Source: Candidatus Pacearchaeota archaeon (GTDB lineage Archaea > Nanobdellota > Nanobdellia > Pacearchaeales > GW2011-AR1). Taken from it: DNA of 10,260 bases. The stretch lies in assembly GCA_014728745.1 (NCBI GenBank), contig WJLC01000010.1:1-10260 (forward strand), in the 5' to 3' direction. Positions within the stretch are counted from its first letter, which is position 1; the number at the start of each line of letters is the position of its first letter. Shown here one piece after another: positions 1 through 6,457 of this stretch. The notes under the pieces were generated by a model. That model did no database searches and was not told the DNA's origin. It worked only from the letters and a program-made list of their open reading frames with translations. The position numbers were made by a program, and so were the translations under genes.

Positions 1-12
1 AAATAATATATC

Positions 13-855
13 ATGGCTAAAAAGAAAAAAAGCACTAAGAAAAAGAAGTCTAAATCAGGTAAAAAAGACAAAAATAAAAAGCAAGAAAAAGAAGAGGTTT
101 GCGAGACTTTTGAGATTGAGAAAAAAAAGAATGGGAAAAAAGAGCAGCTTAAAACTGTTTGCGGGTCTATGAAGAAAAAACAGGCTAGCAAAAAAGAGAT
201 GAAAAGATATAATACAATACTAAAATGGTTTCTTATTATTTTAGGTGCAGTTCTTGTTTTATTCTTTGTAATGATGTTTGTTATTGACTCAGCTAAATAC
301 TTTGATTACAGAGGACTTACTGGCGAGATGGTGCAAGAAGGAGACTTGTTTTTTTACAAGGTTTCATTCCCTGTGAGATATGGTTTAAAAAAAGTTCCAT
401 ATAATATTTATCTAAGAAATAATCCTGAGAAACTAGGAGAAGAAATACCTTTTAATTTTGATTATGAGCAAGAAAAAAATGAAATAGATTTAGGAAGAAA
501 ATTTTCAGATGGTATGTACAGGCTTATCTTAAATGCCAGTGATGAAGAGGCTTTTGAGTGTGTTGGAGAGAAAAAAGGAGATGTGGTTATTTCAATTGCC
601 AACATGGTTAATCTTCGAGCTATGGGAATTAGTGTCATGGCAGATGCAAACGCTACTTGTGATTATGAAGGTGATGGAAGGTATATGTATGTTAATATAA
701 GACCTGCTAAAGAGTCTGAAACAACTCAAATAAATCAAATAGGTCCAGCTTGCTATGAAATTATTGCTGATGAGTGCGAGGTTTTGAAAAGTACAGAAAG
801 GTTTATGGTCGAGGCTCTTGTGAAGCACGCAGAAAAGGTTGAGCCTTTAGAATAA
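13..855 (+). CDS. Single-pass membrane protein with lysine-rich cytoplasmic tail, unknown function
   Basis: This is a 280-residue protein I do not recognise. Residues 1-67 are extremely basic (15 of the first 28 are lysine) and contain two cysteines, C30 and C50. One hydrophobic segment follows at about 69-91. Residues 92-280 form a mixed alpha/beta domain with four cysteines (183, 216, 247, 255) and two N-glycosylation sequons (N174, N213). The positive-inside rule puts the lysine tail in the cytoplasm and the C-terminal domain outside, where the cysteines could form disulfides. The tail could touch nucleic acid or ribosomes, but that is speculation. The stop is 4 bases before the next gene, so the two are probably co-transcribed. 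The start is the first ATG in the window. Only 12 bases lie upstream, so its promoter cannot be judged and a start further upstream cannot be excluded. Confidence 0.8.
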   Translation: MAKKKKSTKKKKSKSGKKDKNKKQEKEEVCETFEIEKKKNGKKEQLKTVCGSMKKKQASKKEMKRYNTILKWFLIILGAVLVLFFVMMFVIDSAKYFDYRGLTGEMVQEGDLFFYKVSFPVRYGLKKVPYNIYLRNNPEKLGEEIPFNFDYEQEKNEIDLGRKFSDGMYRLILNASDEEAFECVGEKKGDVVISIANMVNLRAMGISVMADANATCDYEGDGRYMYVNIRPAKESETTQINQIGPACYEIIADECEVLKSTERFMVEALVKHAEKVEPLE

Positions 856-859
856 AAAA

Positions 860-1345
860 ATGATGCAGCTTATTTATGCTCTTCTTCTTACTATTGCTCC
901 AGTAACAGAACTAAGAATTGGCTTGCCTGTTGCAATTGATTTTGCTTTGAAAAATTCTGTTCCAATAAGTTTAGTCTTTTTTCTTATTGTTATACTAAAT
1001 ATTCTTATGATTTTTGTTATATTCTTTTTTCTTGATTACTTGCATGAGGCATTCATGAACATAACACCTTATAAAAAAATGTTTAATCACTACATTAAAA
1101 GGTTTCAAAAAAAGGTAGATAAATTTGAGAGAAAATATGAAGAAGGTGGCTTTCTTGCTTTGGTCTTATTTGTTGCTGTTCCTTTGCCTGGAACAGGGGC
1201 TTGGAGTGGTTGTTTAGTATCATGGCTACTTGGATTAGAGAGAAAACAGAGTATTTTAGCCATATCTCTTGGAGTTCTGATAGCAGGGATACTTGTTTTG
1301 CTAGGAACTCTTGGAACACTTAATTTTATTAATTTCTTTTTTTAG
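860..1345 (+). CDS. Small multidrug export family membrane protein (COG2426-like)
   Basis: The 161-residue integral membrane protein fits the small multidrug export family (COG2426, Pfam sm_multidrug_ex), which is distantly related to the DedA/VTT fold. The family hallmarks are visible: an N-terminal ELR-x-G-L-P motif at residues 17-23, in a region that enters the membrane, and VPLPGTGAWSG at 107-117. Hydrophobic segments lie at about 4-28, 34-58, 97-125 and 131-160, and a basic, helical cytoplasmic loop covers 66-95. The family name comes from an early association with drug efflux. Substrates are not established for most members, so actual multidrug export is doubtful. The start is one of two adjacent ATGs (860 or 863), 4 bases after the preceding stop, which suggests translational coupling. 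The last 17 bases overlap the 3' end of the convergent archaeosortase gene. Confidence 0.85.
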   Translation: MMQLIYALLLTIAPVTELRIGLPVAIDFALKNSVPISLVFFLIVILNILMIFVIFFFLDYLHEAFMNITPYKKMFNHYIKRFQKKVDKFERKYEEGGFLALVLFVAVPLPGTGAWSGCLVSWLLGLERKQSILAISLGVLIAGILVLLGTLGTLNFINFFF

Positions 1346-1922
1346 ATTTTTGATGTTTTGCTTTGGATTTTTTAGATTTAGAAAAAAGAGATTTCTTGTA
1401 TAAAAATTTAATATCATTATAAACAGGTATTTCCTTTACATTGAATATTTTAACCTCTGCAAACCATATAGCCACTACAACCAACACATTCATCGCATAC
1501 CAAAAGCCTTGATGAATAAGATCAAATAAAGCTAAAGAGCCTGCAGAATAACTGAGAGACAAGACTAGCATTAAAACAAGTATTCTTAGGACATTAAATA
1601 TGAACAAGCTTGCAAATGCAAATCCAACCATATAAAGCCTTTTTTTAGGCCTTATCTTTGGAACAGCGAGGTTTAATGCTAAAAGAAAATAATAAGCTGC
1701 TCCTGCTACACATGCAGGAATTATTTCTACTGAAAAGCCATTAAATATGAAAATAGACTTGAAAAGAGTCACTTCTAAGAAAGAATTGAGTATGTAATAA
1801 ATAAAATAAACAGTTGCTGGAGTAAAAATCAAATAAAATAAGTAAAGATTTGGCAATGCTATTAGTATCATAAACAAGTATCTTGCAAATAATAAAAAGA
1901 TTCTCTTAGTCTCTTTTTTCAT
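1329..1922 (-). CDS. Archaeosortase/exosortase family protein-sorting transpeptidase
   Basis: This 197-residue multi-pass membrane protein has the three conserved active-site elements of the exosortase/archaeosortase family in the expected order. Cys71 sits in an A-C-V-A-G motif, Arg113 in F-N-V-L-R, and His137 in the next extracellular-facing loop. Such enzymes cut a C-terminal tripartite signal (short motif, hydrophobic helix, basic end) on secreted proteins and are thought to transfer them to a lipid or other anchor. The C-terminal 30 residues are strongly basic. Start choice: a TTG three codons upstream (1931) is possible, but ATG at 1922 is preferred because a TATA-like element lies 21-30 bases upstream, the spacing of a leaderless archaeal transcript. 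The neighbour upstream on the same strand is a large secreted protein that could be its substrate. It overlaps the convergent gene at 860-1345 by 17 bases. Confidence 0.85.
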   Translation of the reverse strand: MKKETKRIFLLFARYLFMILIALPNLYLFYLIFTPATVYFIYYILNSFLEVTLFKSIFIFNGFSVEIIPACVAGAAYYFLLALNLAVPKIRPKKRLYMVGFAFASLFIFNVLRILVLMLVLSLSYSAGSLALFDLIHQGFWYAMNVLVVVAIWFAEVKIFNVKEIPVYNDIKFLYKKSLFSKSKKSKAKHQKSKKRN

Positions 1923-1942
1923 GCAATGCAAAAGTAAAAATC

Positions 1943-1952
1943 ATTTATTAAA
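1943..1952 (-). promoter_or_regulatory. TATA-like element of the archaeosortase gene
   Basis: On the minus strand this reads TTTAATAAAT. It lies 21-30 bases before the ATG at 1922, so transcription would begin at or next to the start codon (leaderless). It is imperfect relative to the archaeal TATA consensus. Confidence 0.45.
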
Positions 1953-2018
1953 CTATTGAGTCTCTTAAAAGAATTAATAATAAACAGCTAAAAAGAAATC
2001 TAAAAATTCCTTTATTAG

Positions 2019-2086
2019 ATTAAAGAAAATCATTTTTATTAAAAGGTTTTAATAGAGATTTAAAATTAAAGAAATTTATTTTTATT
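2019..2086. repeat. Pair of 22-bp imperfect direct repeats in the gap before the archaeosortase gene
   Basis: Two copies, at 2019-2040 and 2065-2086, agree at 20 of 22 positions. They lie between the 3' end of the S-layer-like gene and the archaeosortase promoter, in very AT-rich DNA. They could be terminator elements, a regulatory site or chance. No function is claimed. Confidence 0.35.
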
Positions 2087-2090
2087 TGAT

Positions 2091-3686
2091 TTATTGTCTT
2101 GTTACTTTAACAGCAATAATTATAATTATTAAAATCAAAACTACATTAAGCAATGCAATTCCCCAAAGGTATCCATTTCCTGAGAACATTCCTGAAAGTG
2201 AGAATCCCTTGTCAATTGAAACCTCAATTGGCTGGCTTAAAACACCGCCATCTGAACCTTCTACAAGTACATTCATTGTCTCAGTTTCATCAGCATCTTT
2301 ATCTACATTTAGAGTAATTATAACATCTTTAGATTCTCCTGAATCAAGAGTCACAGTCTCAGGTTCAATAGATTCTAATTCAGCCCATGATGCGTAATCT
2401 CCAAGATTTATTGTGAATGTATCTGATTCATCTTCCTCATTAGTAACTGTTGCCTTTATTTCCATTTGCTCTCCAGCCTTTCCTCCAGATTCTAGGCTTG
2501 CAAGAACTCTTGTTCTAGGAATTATTTGGCAATTTCCACTTACTTCTATAGGAACCTGGTATTTTGATTCTTTATGGCTTTCATAAATATCTCCATCATC
2601 ATCATAAACCTCTAAGTTAAGATGATAATTCTTTTCCTCTATTCCTTCTGGAATTGTGAATTCAAGGTTCAAATCCTTGTCATCAAACTCACTTATTGAG
2701 CTCACAATTATTTGCTCATCTATCTTTAAATCAGAATTATAAACATCAATTCTTACGTCTTCTTCTTCTTTTGATCCTAGGTTCCAAATATCTGCAGTTA
2801 ATTGAACTGTGCTTCCGCAAAAAGTTGAACCTATAACCTTAAAATCCTTGATTATAACATAGTGTTTTTCTACTTCAATGTCAATTTGCTCTGAATCTGA
2901 TGCGCATGTTTTTGGAGTTCCTGATGTGTCTGAAGTTCCAGTAGCTCTTACATAAAGAACATAATCTCCGTCATCTAATTCATCAACATCAATATTTAAA
3001 TCATCATCTAAATCAAATTCAAATTCAATTTCTTCTTTATCATCATCTGTAAGATCAATAGTGTCTTCTTCATCAACATCAATTACCCATGAATCTGTTT
3101 TTTTGCTGTAAAGACCCCATTCAATACTAATATCATCAACATCATTGTCAGCATCATTATCTATCTCAAGTCTTACTTTAATTGAATCCATTGGATACCA
3201 TTTATCATCATCTCCAACTCCTTGGTTAGATATATCATCTATTTTAATGTCTAAATCATTGTCTTTATTAGTATAATCGCAGAATTCAGAAGTTGCTATA
3301 CTCACTGTAACATTTTCTTTTTCAGAAGGATTGTTTGTGTCTGTAAGAGTTAATACTGTTGAAAGATCTTCTAAAACATCAATCTCACTGAAATCAATAT
3401 CATTTACTGGTTCTATTGTTAAGACACTTGGGTTTGAAGCATTAATATTTGTTAGATTTCCACTAATAGTGAATGCTCTTCCATCAATTATTATAGTGTT
3501 TGCGCTAATATCAAGCAATACTGAACTATTAAGATTAGTAACAGTTATTTGCTTAGAATCATCTTCAAGACCAAAACTTACTGAGTCTTTATCAACAGTG
3601 AAAGTGCTAGCTGCACTTGCAAATGATACTAACATTAGTAATGCTAAAATACCTACACTGAATAAACCTAATATCTTTGATCTCAT
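2091..3686 (-). CDS. Secreted acidic S-layer-like protein with C-terminal anchor/sorting signal
   Basis: The 531-residue protein begins with a classical signal peptide: basic residues, a hydrophobic stretch, and A-x-A near residue 25. The rest is rich in beta strand and reads like successive Ig-like (CARDB/NEW3-type) modules. Several stretches between roughly 130 and 260 are very rich in Asp and Glu and could bind divalent cations. Four sequons lie in the N-terminal third. Cysteines are few and widely spaced. The last 40 residues hold a glycine/serine-rich stretch (GMFSGNGYLWG), a hydrophobic helix of about 20 residues and a K-V-T-R-Q end, the general layout of an archaeosortase substrate or a plain C-terminal anchor. 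The archaeosortase gene lies 168 bases downstream on the same strand. A major surface or S-layer role is inferred from size, architecture and composition, not from a recognised family match. Confidence 0.8.
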   Translation of the reverse strand: MRSKILGLFSVGILALLMLVSFASAASTFTVDKDSVSFGLEDDSKQITVTNLNSSVLLDISANTIIIDGRAFTISGNLTNINASNPSVLTIEPVNDIDFSEIDVLEDLSTVLTLTDTNNPSEKENVTVSIATSEFCDYTNKDNDLDIKIDDISNQGVGDDDKWYPMDSIKVRLEIDNDADNDVDDISIEWGLYSKKTDSWVIDVDEEDTIDLTDDDKEEIEFEFDLDDDLNIDVDELDDGDYVLYVRATGTSDTSGTPKTCASDSEQIDIEVEKHYVIIKDFKVIGSTFCGSTVQLTADIWNLGSKEEEDVRIDVYNSDLKIDEQIIVSSISEFDDKDLNLEFTIPEGIEEKNYHLNLEVYDDDGDIYESHKESKYQVPIEVSGNCQIIPRTRVLASLESGGKAGEQMEIKATVTNEEDESDTFTINLGDYASWAELESIEPETVTLDSGESKDVIITLNVDKDADETETMNVLVEGSDGGVLSQPIEVSIDKGFSLSGMFSGNGYLWGIALLNVVLILIIIIIAVKVTRQ

Positions 3687-3715
3687 TTTACTGTGTCACT
3701 CTGGAGTTACTATAG

Positions 3716-3723
3716 TTTATAAA
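3716..3723 (-). promoter_or_regulatory. TATA box of the S-layer-like gene
   Basis: The palindromic TTTATAAA lies 30-37 bases upstream of the ATG at 3686. This predicts transcription starting about 5-10 bases before the start codon. No strong ribosome binding site is visible in that short leader. Confidence 0.6.
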
Positions 3724-3810
3724 CCTTTCTATTATACAAAAAATAGTTTGGAAAAGGTGTTTTTCAAGGACTTTTTCACTCCAATACTATTATTATAAGT
3801 GTTCAAAACA

Positions 3811-3818
3811 TTTATATA
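3811..3818 (+). promoter_or_regulatory. TATA box of the 3921 membrane protein gene
   Basis: TTTATATA is a close match to the archaeal TATA consensus. It predicts a transcription start near 3838-3842. The mRNA would then have a leader of about 80 bases that includes the whole start-site repeat at 3861-3928. Confidence 0.6.
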
Positions 3819-3860
3819 TTTTAGGGACGATAAAACAATAACATAAAGAGGGCAAATACA

Positions 3861-3928
3861 ATGCAAAAGAGGAAAAATGCTAAAATGCAAGGGAGAAAAT
3901 GCTAAAATGCAAAGGAGAAAATGCTAAA
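3861..3928 (+). repeat. Tandem repeat of a ribosome-binding-site/start-codon unit
   Basis: Three head-to-tail copies occupy 3861-3884 (24 bases, imperfect), 3885-3906 and 3907-3928. The last two are 22 bases long and differ at one position. Every copy begins with ATGCAA, carries a purine-rich Shine-Dalgarno-like stretch (AGAGG, GGGAG or AGGAG) and ends with ATGCTAAA. The real start codon (3921) lies in the last copy. The copies open short reading frames at 3861-3905 (14 codons), 3877-3927 (16) and 3899-3937 (12). In the first two, the TAA stop falls inside the ATGCTAA of the next start. Either this is a relic of tandem duplication, or it is a stop-restart translation device. Confidence 0.85.
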
Positions 3929-4304
3929 ATCACGTGAAAATTCTGTGGCTGCATGGAGCTTTTTAATAGGAGTTATTCTAGCTATATTAATTGGATTATC
4001 AACAACCTTGTTTACAGTTAACACATTAAAATCAATTAGTGCTCCGATTTATCTTGTTCTTCTTATTCTGGGAGTTGTTGTGGGAAGCATGATTACGGGG
4101 GGAAAAGATTCTCAAGCATTTATGCTTACTGGAGCAATATTAGTTATATTAAGTAAATTTGGAATGGAAAGTGTAAGAGAGAGCCTAATAGGAATAGGTG
4201 TTGTTGATATAGTCACTTCAATGTTTTCTGCACTTCTTGTTTTATTTATCCCTGCTACAATAATAGTAGCCATAAAATCTGTTTTTGCTATGTCTAGCAT
4301 TTAA
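3921..4304 (+). CDS. Small multi-pass membrane protein, unknown function
   Basis: The 127-residue hydrophobic protein has about four membrane segments (roughly 10-32, 38-60, 64-84 and 95-122) joined by short loops. A lysine/arginine-containing N-terminus suggests a cytoplasmic start. I see no catalytic motif and do not recognise the family. The start is fixed at 3921 because the in-frame upstream ATG (3861) meets a stop at 3903-3905, and because AGGAG ends 3 bases before this ATG, an unusually short spacing. It diverges from the S-layer-like gene across 234 bases that hold a promoter for each, so the two may be co-regulated or share an envelope role. That link is inferred only from position. 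It converges with dph2 (37-base gap). Confidence 0.8.
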   Translation: MLKSRENSVAAWSFLIGVILAILIGLSTTLFTVNTLKSISAPIYLVLLILGVVVGSMITGGKDSQAFMLTGAILVILSKFGMESVRESLIGIGVVDIVTSMFSALLVLFIPATIIVAIKSVFAMSSI

Positions 4305-4341
4305 TTTAAGAATTTAATTACTAATAAAAATAATCTAAGAA

Positions 4342-5016
4342 CTATGCCTTAAGATAACTCTCTAATTCTGAGCTATTAATAACAGCATTGCTTTCCATAT
4401 CTAATCTAGGACATGCAGTATTTATCCAAGAATCTATGTTTGGGAAATTATCAAACTCTAATGTGCTTATATTATTACATATAAACAAATAAGGATTCTT
4501 TGATTTTTGGCCTAGCTTTTTCTTAAGATTCAAAGCCTTTTTCAATCTATTTTGGCCAGGTTTAGTTGAGGCAAGTATTCCTACTGTTTTTGAATTTAGG
4601 AAATTAACATAAGTGGCTTTTTGCCTTTGCTTAAATTTCTCCATATCTTTTCCAGTTATCTTAATTAATTGGTTTTTATCAAGTATATAAATAGGAACAG
4701 AAGAATTTTTTTCAGAATTGCTCATTGAATAAGCCATAGACAATGCATGAAATTTTCCTGTACTTATTAATAGGACTGCTTGAATCTGTTTTGGGAAATC
4801 TGGTTTGCTACATCCTAAAACCTGCTTAAATGAAAGAATTTCATGGTTTTCTTGCTCAGAAAGTATCTCTTTTATGTCTTTAGCGATTTCTTTAAATTGT
4901 ATAGAATAAACAATGGCTAATTTTTTAGGTAGCTTGCCTGAGATCTCAGCAATCTTTGATTTATTAACTACTGATTTAGATTTTGCTGGAATAAAAAGTG
5001 TTTTAGGTGTTTTCAT
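4342..5016 (-). CDS. dph2: Dph2-like diphthamide synthase lacking domain 1
   Basis: Archaeal Dph2 is a homodimeric [4Fe-4S] radical enzyme. It moves the 3-amino-3-carboxypropyl group of S-adenosylmethionine onto a histidine of EF-2, the first step of diphthamide synthesis. This 224-residue protein matches domains 2 and 3: a domain-2 opening with A-I-V-Y-S-I-Q at 34-40, Q-V-L-G-C at 65-69, S-T-G-K-F-H at 85-90, A-S-T-K-P-G-Q at 149-155 and A-C-P-R at 201-204. Cys69 and Cys202 correspond to the second and third cluster ligands (Cys163 and Cys287 in Pyrococcus horikoshii). Domain 1, which carries the first ligand (Cys59), is absent. Usual length is about 340 residues. The stop of sepF lies 21 bases upstream, so no domain-1 remnant fits here. 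An extra cysteine, C180, is present. It is probably co-transcribed with sepF. The family assignment is strong; full activity of this chain alone is uncertain. Confidence 0.85.
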   Translation of the reverse strand: MKTPKTLFIPAKSKSVVNKSKIAEISGKLPKKLAIVYSIQFKEIAKDIKEILSEQENHEILSFKQVLGCSKPDFPKQIQAVLLISTGKFHALSMAYSMSNSEKNSSVPIYILDKNQLIKITGKDMEKFKQRQKATYVNFLNSKTVGILASTKPGQNRLKKALNLKKKLGQKSKNPYLFICNNISTLEFDNFPNIDSWINTACPRLDMESNAVINSSELESYLKA

Positions 5017-5037
5017 AAGAATTGTTTTTTCTCAGGA

Positions 5038-5433
5038 TTAATAAAACTTTTCTTCAGGGCTTTTCTTACCTTCACTCACATCTTCTTGCTTGTAAATTTT
5101 TGCAAAAGAAGGTGTTACAATAACTATGTTGTTATGGCCTGCAATACTTCCCTCTAAAGCATCTGCGGTTTTCTTAATTTTAGAAACTGCACGCTTTAAT
5201 TCAATAGGGTCTTTTTGCTTCAGGGTCTTAAAATCAATTATTGCTATAGTAAGCCCTTCTCTAAGTGCATTAAGAATATGAGTCACATCTTCGTATCTCT
5301 TTAGAACAAAAACTTTAACCTTGACCTTTTTATCTTTCTCTTCTTCTTGCTCTAAGTCAATTTCAATGTATTCTTCGTTAATGTCAGGTTCATCTGAGCC
5401 TGAAAGTGCCTTTTTTATCCTCTTAAAAACCAT
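5038..5433 (-). CDS. sepF: Cell division protein SepF, membrane anchor of FtsZ
   Basis: SepF tethers FtsZ filaments to the membrane at the division site in archaea that lack FtsA. The 131-residue protein has the usual layout. A short amphipathic N-terminal helix (residues 1-11, M-V-F-K-R-I-K-K-A-L) would insert in the membrane. An acidic linker covers about 13-35, and the SepF fold about 38-115. The fold shows the family pattern: V-F-V-L-K-R-Y-E-D near 41-49, L-R-E-G near 57-60, then a helix leading to G-S-I-A-G at 95-99 and I-V-I-V-T-P near 103-108. A polar tail follows. The start is the only ATG that includes the membrane helix, and a TATA box lies 22-29 bases upstream. ftsZ is about 3.6 kb upstream on the same strand, and dph2 follows after 21 bases. 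Confidence 0.9.
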   Translation of the reverse strand: MVFKRIKKALSGSDEPDINEEYIEIDLEQEEEKDKKVKVKVFVLKRYEDVTHILNALREGLTIAIIDFKTLKQKDPIELKRAVSKIKKTADALEGSIAGHNNIVIVTPSFAKIYKQEDVSEGKKSPEEKFY

Positions 5434-5454
5434 AGTAGATTATACTGGGAGAGA

Positions 5455-5462
5455 TTTATAAA
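5455..5462 (-). promoter_or_regulatory. TATA box of sepF-dph2
   Basis: The palindromic TTTATAAA lies 22-29 bases upstream of the sepF ATG, the spacing expected of a leaderless transcript. sepF-dph2 can therefore be transcribed separately from pfdB. Confidence 0.6.
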
Positions 5463-5490
5463 GATTTCGTAAGTGTGTTGTATATTTTAT

Positions 5491-5510
5491 AGAAAGAAGA
5501 AAGCAAAACA
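5491..5510 (-). terminator. Pyrimidine-rich terminator candidate after pfdB
   Basis: Read on the minus strand, just after the pfdB stop, this is a T/C-rich run (TGTTTTGCTTTCTTCTTTCT). It resembles U-rich archaeal terminators, which need no hairpin. It sits directly upstream of the sepF TATA box. Confidence 0.4.
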
Positions 5511-5513
5511 AGG

Positions 5514-5903
5514 CTATTTTTTCTCTTTGTTCTTGTCTTTGTTTTTTGATTGTGTTGAGGATTTTGATTGCTTTGATGCCCTTGAAGAATCCGCTGAGCC
5601 CATTATTTCTTCTCTTATTGATTCAAGTTTTTCTGACAAAGATTTCTCTTGTTTATCAAGAGTTTTCATTCTCAATTCCAAAAGTTCTTTTTTCTTTTTC
5701 AGCTCTTTATCTACAGATTCTTTATCAGATTTAACCATTAATTGTCCGACAATCTTGAAAACCTCATCTCCTGATTTTTCAATCTCATCTAAAGCTGATT
5801 GAGTTTCTTTTAATTCAATCTGAAAAGTCTGTTTTTGCATAAGAATGTTTTGTAGGTTTTGTTCTAGAATCTGCATTTCTTGTAATTTGTTTTGGTCTGG
5901 CAT
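5514..5903 (-). CDS. pfdB: Prefoldin subunit beta
   Basis: Prefoldin is a jellyfish-shaped hexamer (two alpha, four beta subunits) in the cytosol. It holds unfolded proteins with coiled-coil tentacles and hands them to the group II chaperonin. The 129-residue protein shows the beta-subunit pattern: a first coiled coil (about 5-46) with heptads and the typical Q-N-L-Q-N-I-L-M-Q-K-Q core, a beta-hairpin region (about 47-68) with V-F-K-I-V-G-Q-L-M-V, and a second coiled coil (about 70-102). Residues 103-129 are a Ser/Lys tail of no clear function, slightly longer than usual. Its ATG is one base after the rpoP stop, so the two are translationally coupled. In many archaea pcc1 (KEOPS complex) sits between these genes; here it does not. 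Confidence 0.92.
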   Translation of the reverse strand: MPDQNKLQEMQILEQNLQNILMQKQTFQIELKETQSALDEIEKSGDEVFKIVGQLMVKSDKESVDKELKKKKELLELRMKTLDKQEKSLSEKLESIREEIMGSADSSRASKQSKSSTQSKNKDKNKEKK

Positions 5904-5904
5904 T

Positions 5905-6042
5905 TTAATCAGTTTTTATTTTTTTAAGTTTAGTTCTTGGCTTATAGAAAATTTTTCCACCACATTGAGGGCAGACAAATCTTTTGTCAAGTTTCTTAGT
6001 TGTAATCTTTTTCTCGCACTCAAAGCATTTGTATGTTGGCAT
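5905..6042 (-). CDS. rpoP: DNA-directed RNA polymerase subunit P (Rpo12)
   Basis: This 45-residue zinc-ribbon protein was read directly from the minus strand. It opens M-P-T-Y-K-C-F-E-C, continues with R-F-V-C-P-Q-C-G-G-K-I and ends in a basic tail with the F/Y-K-P-R motif. The two CxxC pairs (C6, C9, C24, C27) bind one zinc. The pattern matches archaeal Rpo12, equivalent to eukaryotic Rpb12, which joins the Rpo3/Rpo10/Rpo11 assembly platform of RNA polymerase. Length is normal for the family (about 45-50 residues). It sits between rpl37ae (103-base gap) and pfdB (1-base gap), a common archaeal arrangement. A TATA-like stretch (AATATAAA on the minus strand, 6113-6120) could drive it separately from rpl37ae. 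Confidence 0.9.
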   Translation of the reverse strand: MPTYKCFECEKKITTKKLDKRFVCPQCGGKIFYKPRTKLKKIKTD

Positions 6043-6145
6043 TTTGTTTGTTAGTTTATTTTATCTATTATTATTTATTTAATTTTGTGGTTTTTATGTG
6101 TTTTCATTTATTCTTTATATTTTGTCTATTCTTCCTTATTCTTGA

Positions 6146-6367
6146 TTATTTTTTAAGATAATAAGCATCAGATGCGAATTTCTTATCACACTTAGGACAT
6201 TTCCATATTCCTGTTGATAGTCTCTTTACTCCTAATTTCTCGCAAAAAGGACATTTTTGCTTTTTTCTCTGTTTTTCCTCTACTTTTATTAATCTGTCCT
6301 TTACAGTCTTACCATATCTTGGGCCAAAACGGCCTGCTGATTTTGAATGTTTTGTTTTTGTAGGCAT
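6146..6367 (-). CDS. rpl37ae: Large-subunit ribosomal protein eL43 (L37Ae)
   Basis: The 73-residue basic protein is a zinc-ribbon component of the archaeal and eukaryotic large ribosomal subunit. A basic N-terminus carries the family signature around A-G-R-F-G-P-R-Y-G (11-19) and R-x-x-I/L-K-V-E-E (25-31). Two zinc-binding pairs follow, C-P-F-C at 39-42 and C-P-K-C at 57-60, with the typical G-I-W-K-C-P-K-C context. Length is close to the usual 70-95 residues, at the short end. It lies 90 bases after tRNA-Pro and 103 bases before rpoP, on the same strand. No clear ribosome binding site is visible; the leader is A-rich. Confidence 0.93.
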   Translation of the reverse strand: MPTKTKHSKSAGRFGPRYGKTVKDRLIKVEEKQRKKQKCPFCEKLGVKRLSTGIWKCPKCDKKFASDAYYLKK

Positions 6368-6457
6368 TTTCTATTTTTTATTCTATTTATTATCTTGTTT
6401 TACAGTTATTTTCTGTTATTATGCTTGATTATTGTAGGATTTTAAAGTTTAGCAAAA

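Noticed and set aside
1923..1931. TTG start extending the archaeosortase by three codons
   Set aside because: ATG at 1922 has leaderless-type TATA spacing and the extra residues add no family feature.
3331..3798. 155-codon plus-strand frame over the S-layer-like gene start and its promoter
   Set aside because: It covers the signal peptide and TATA box of the minus-strand gene and has no recognisable protein pattern.
3861..3928. CRISPR-like array
   Set aside because: The repeats are contiguous with no spacers and contain the start codon of the next gene.
5017..5037. Frameshifted domain 1 upstream of dph2
   Set aside because: Only 21 bases separate dph2 from the intact sepF gene, and no frame there resembles Dph2 domain 1.
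5473..5802. Plus-strand frame rich in Phe/Ser opposite pfdB
   Set aside because: It is the complement of the Lys/Glu-rich coiled coils of prefoldin, a compositional shadow.
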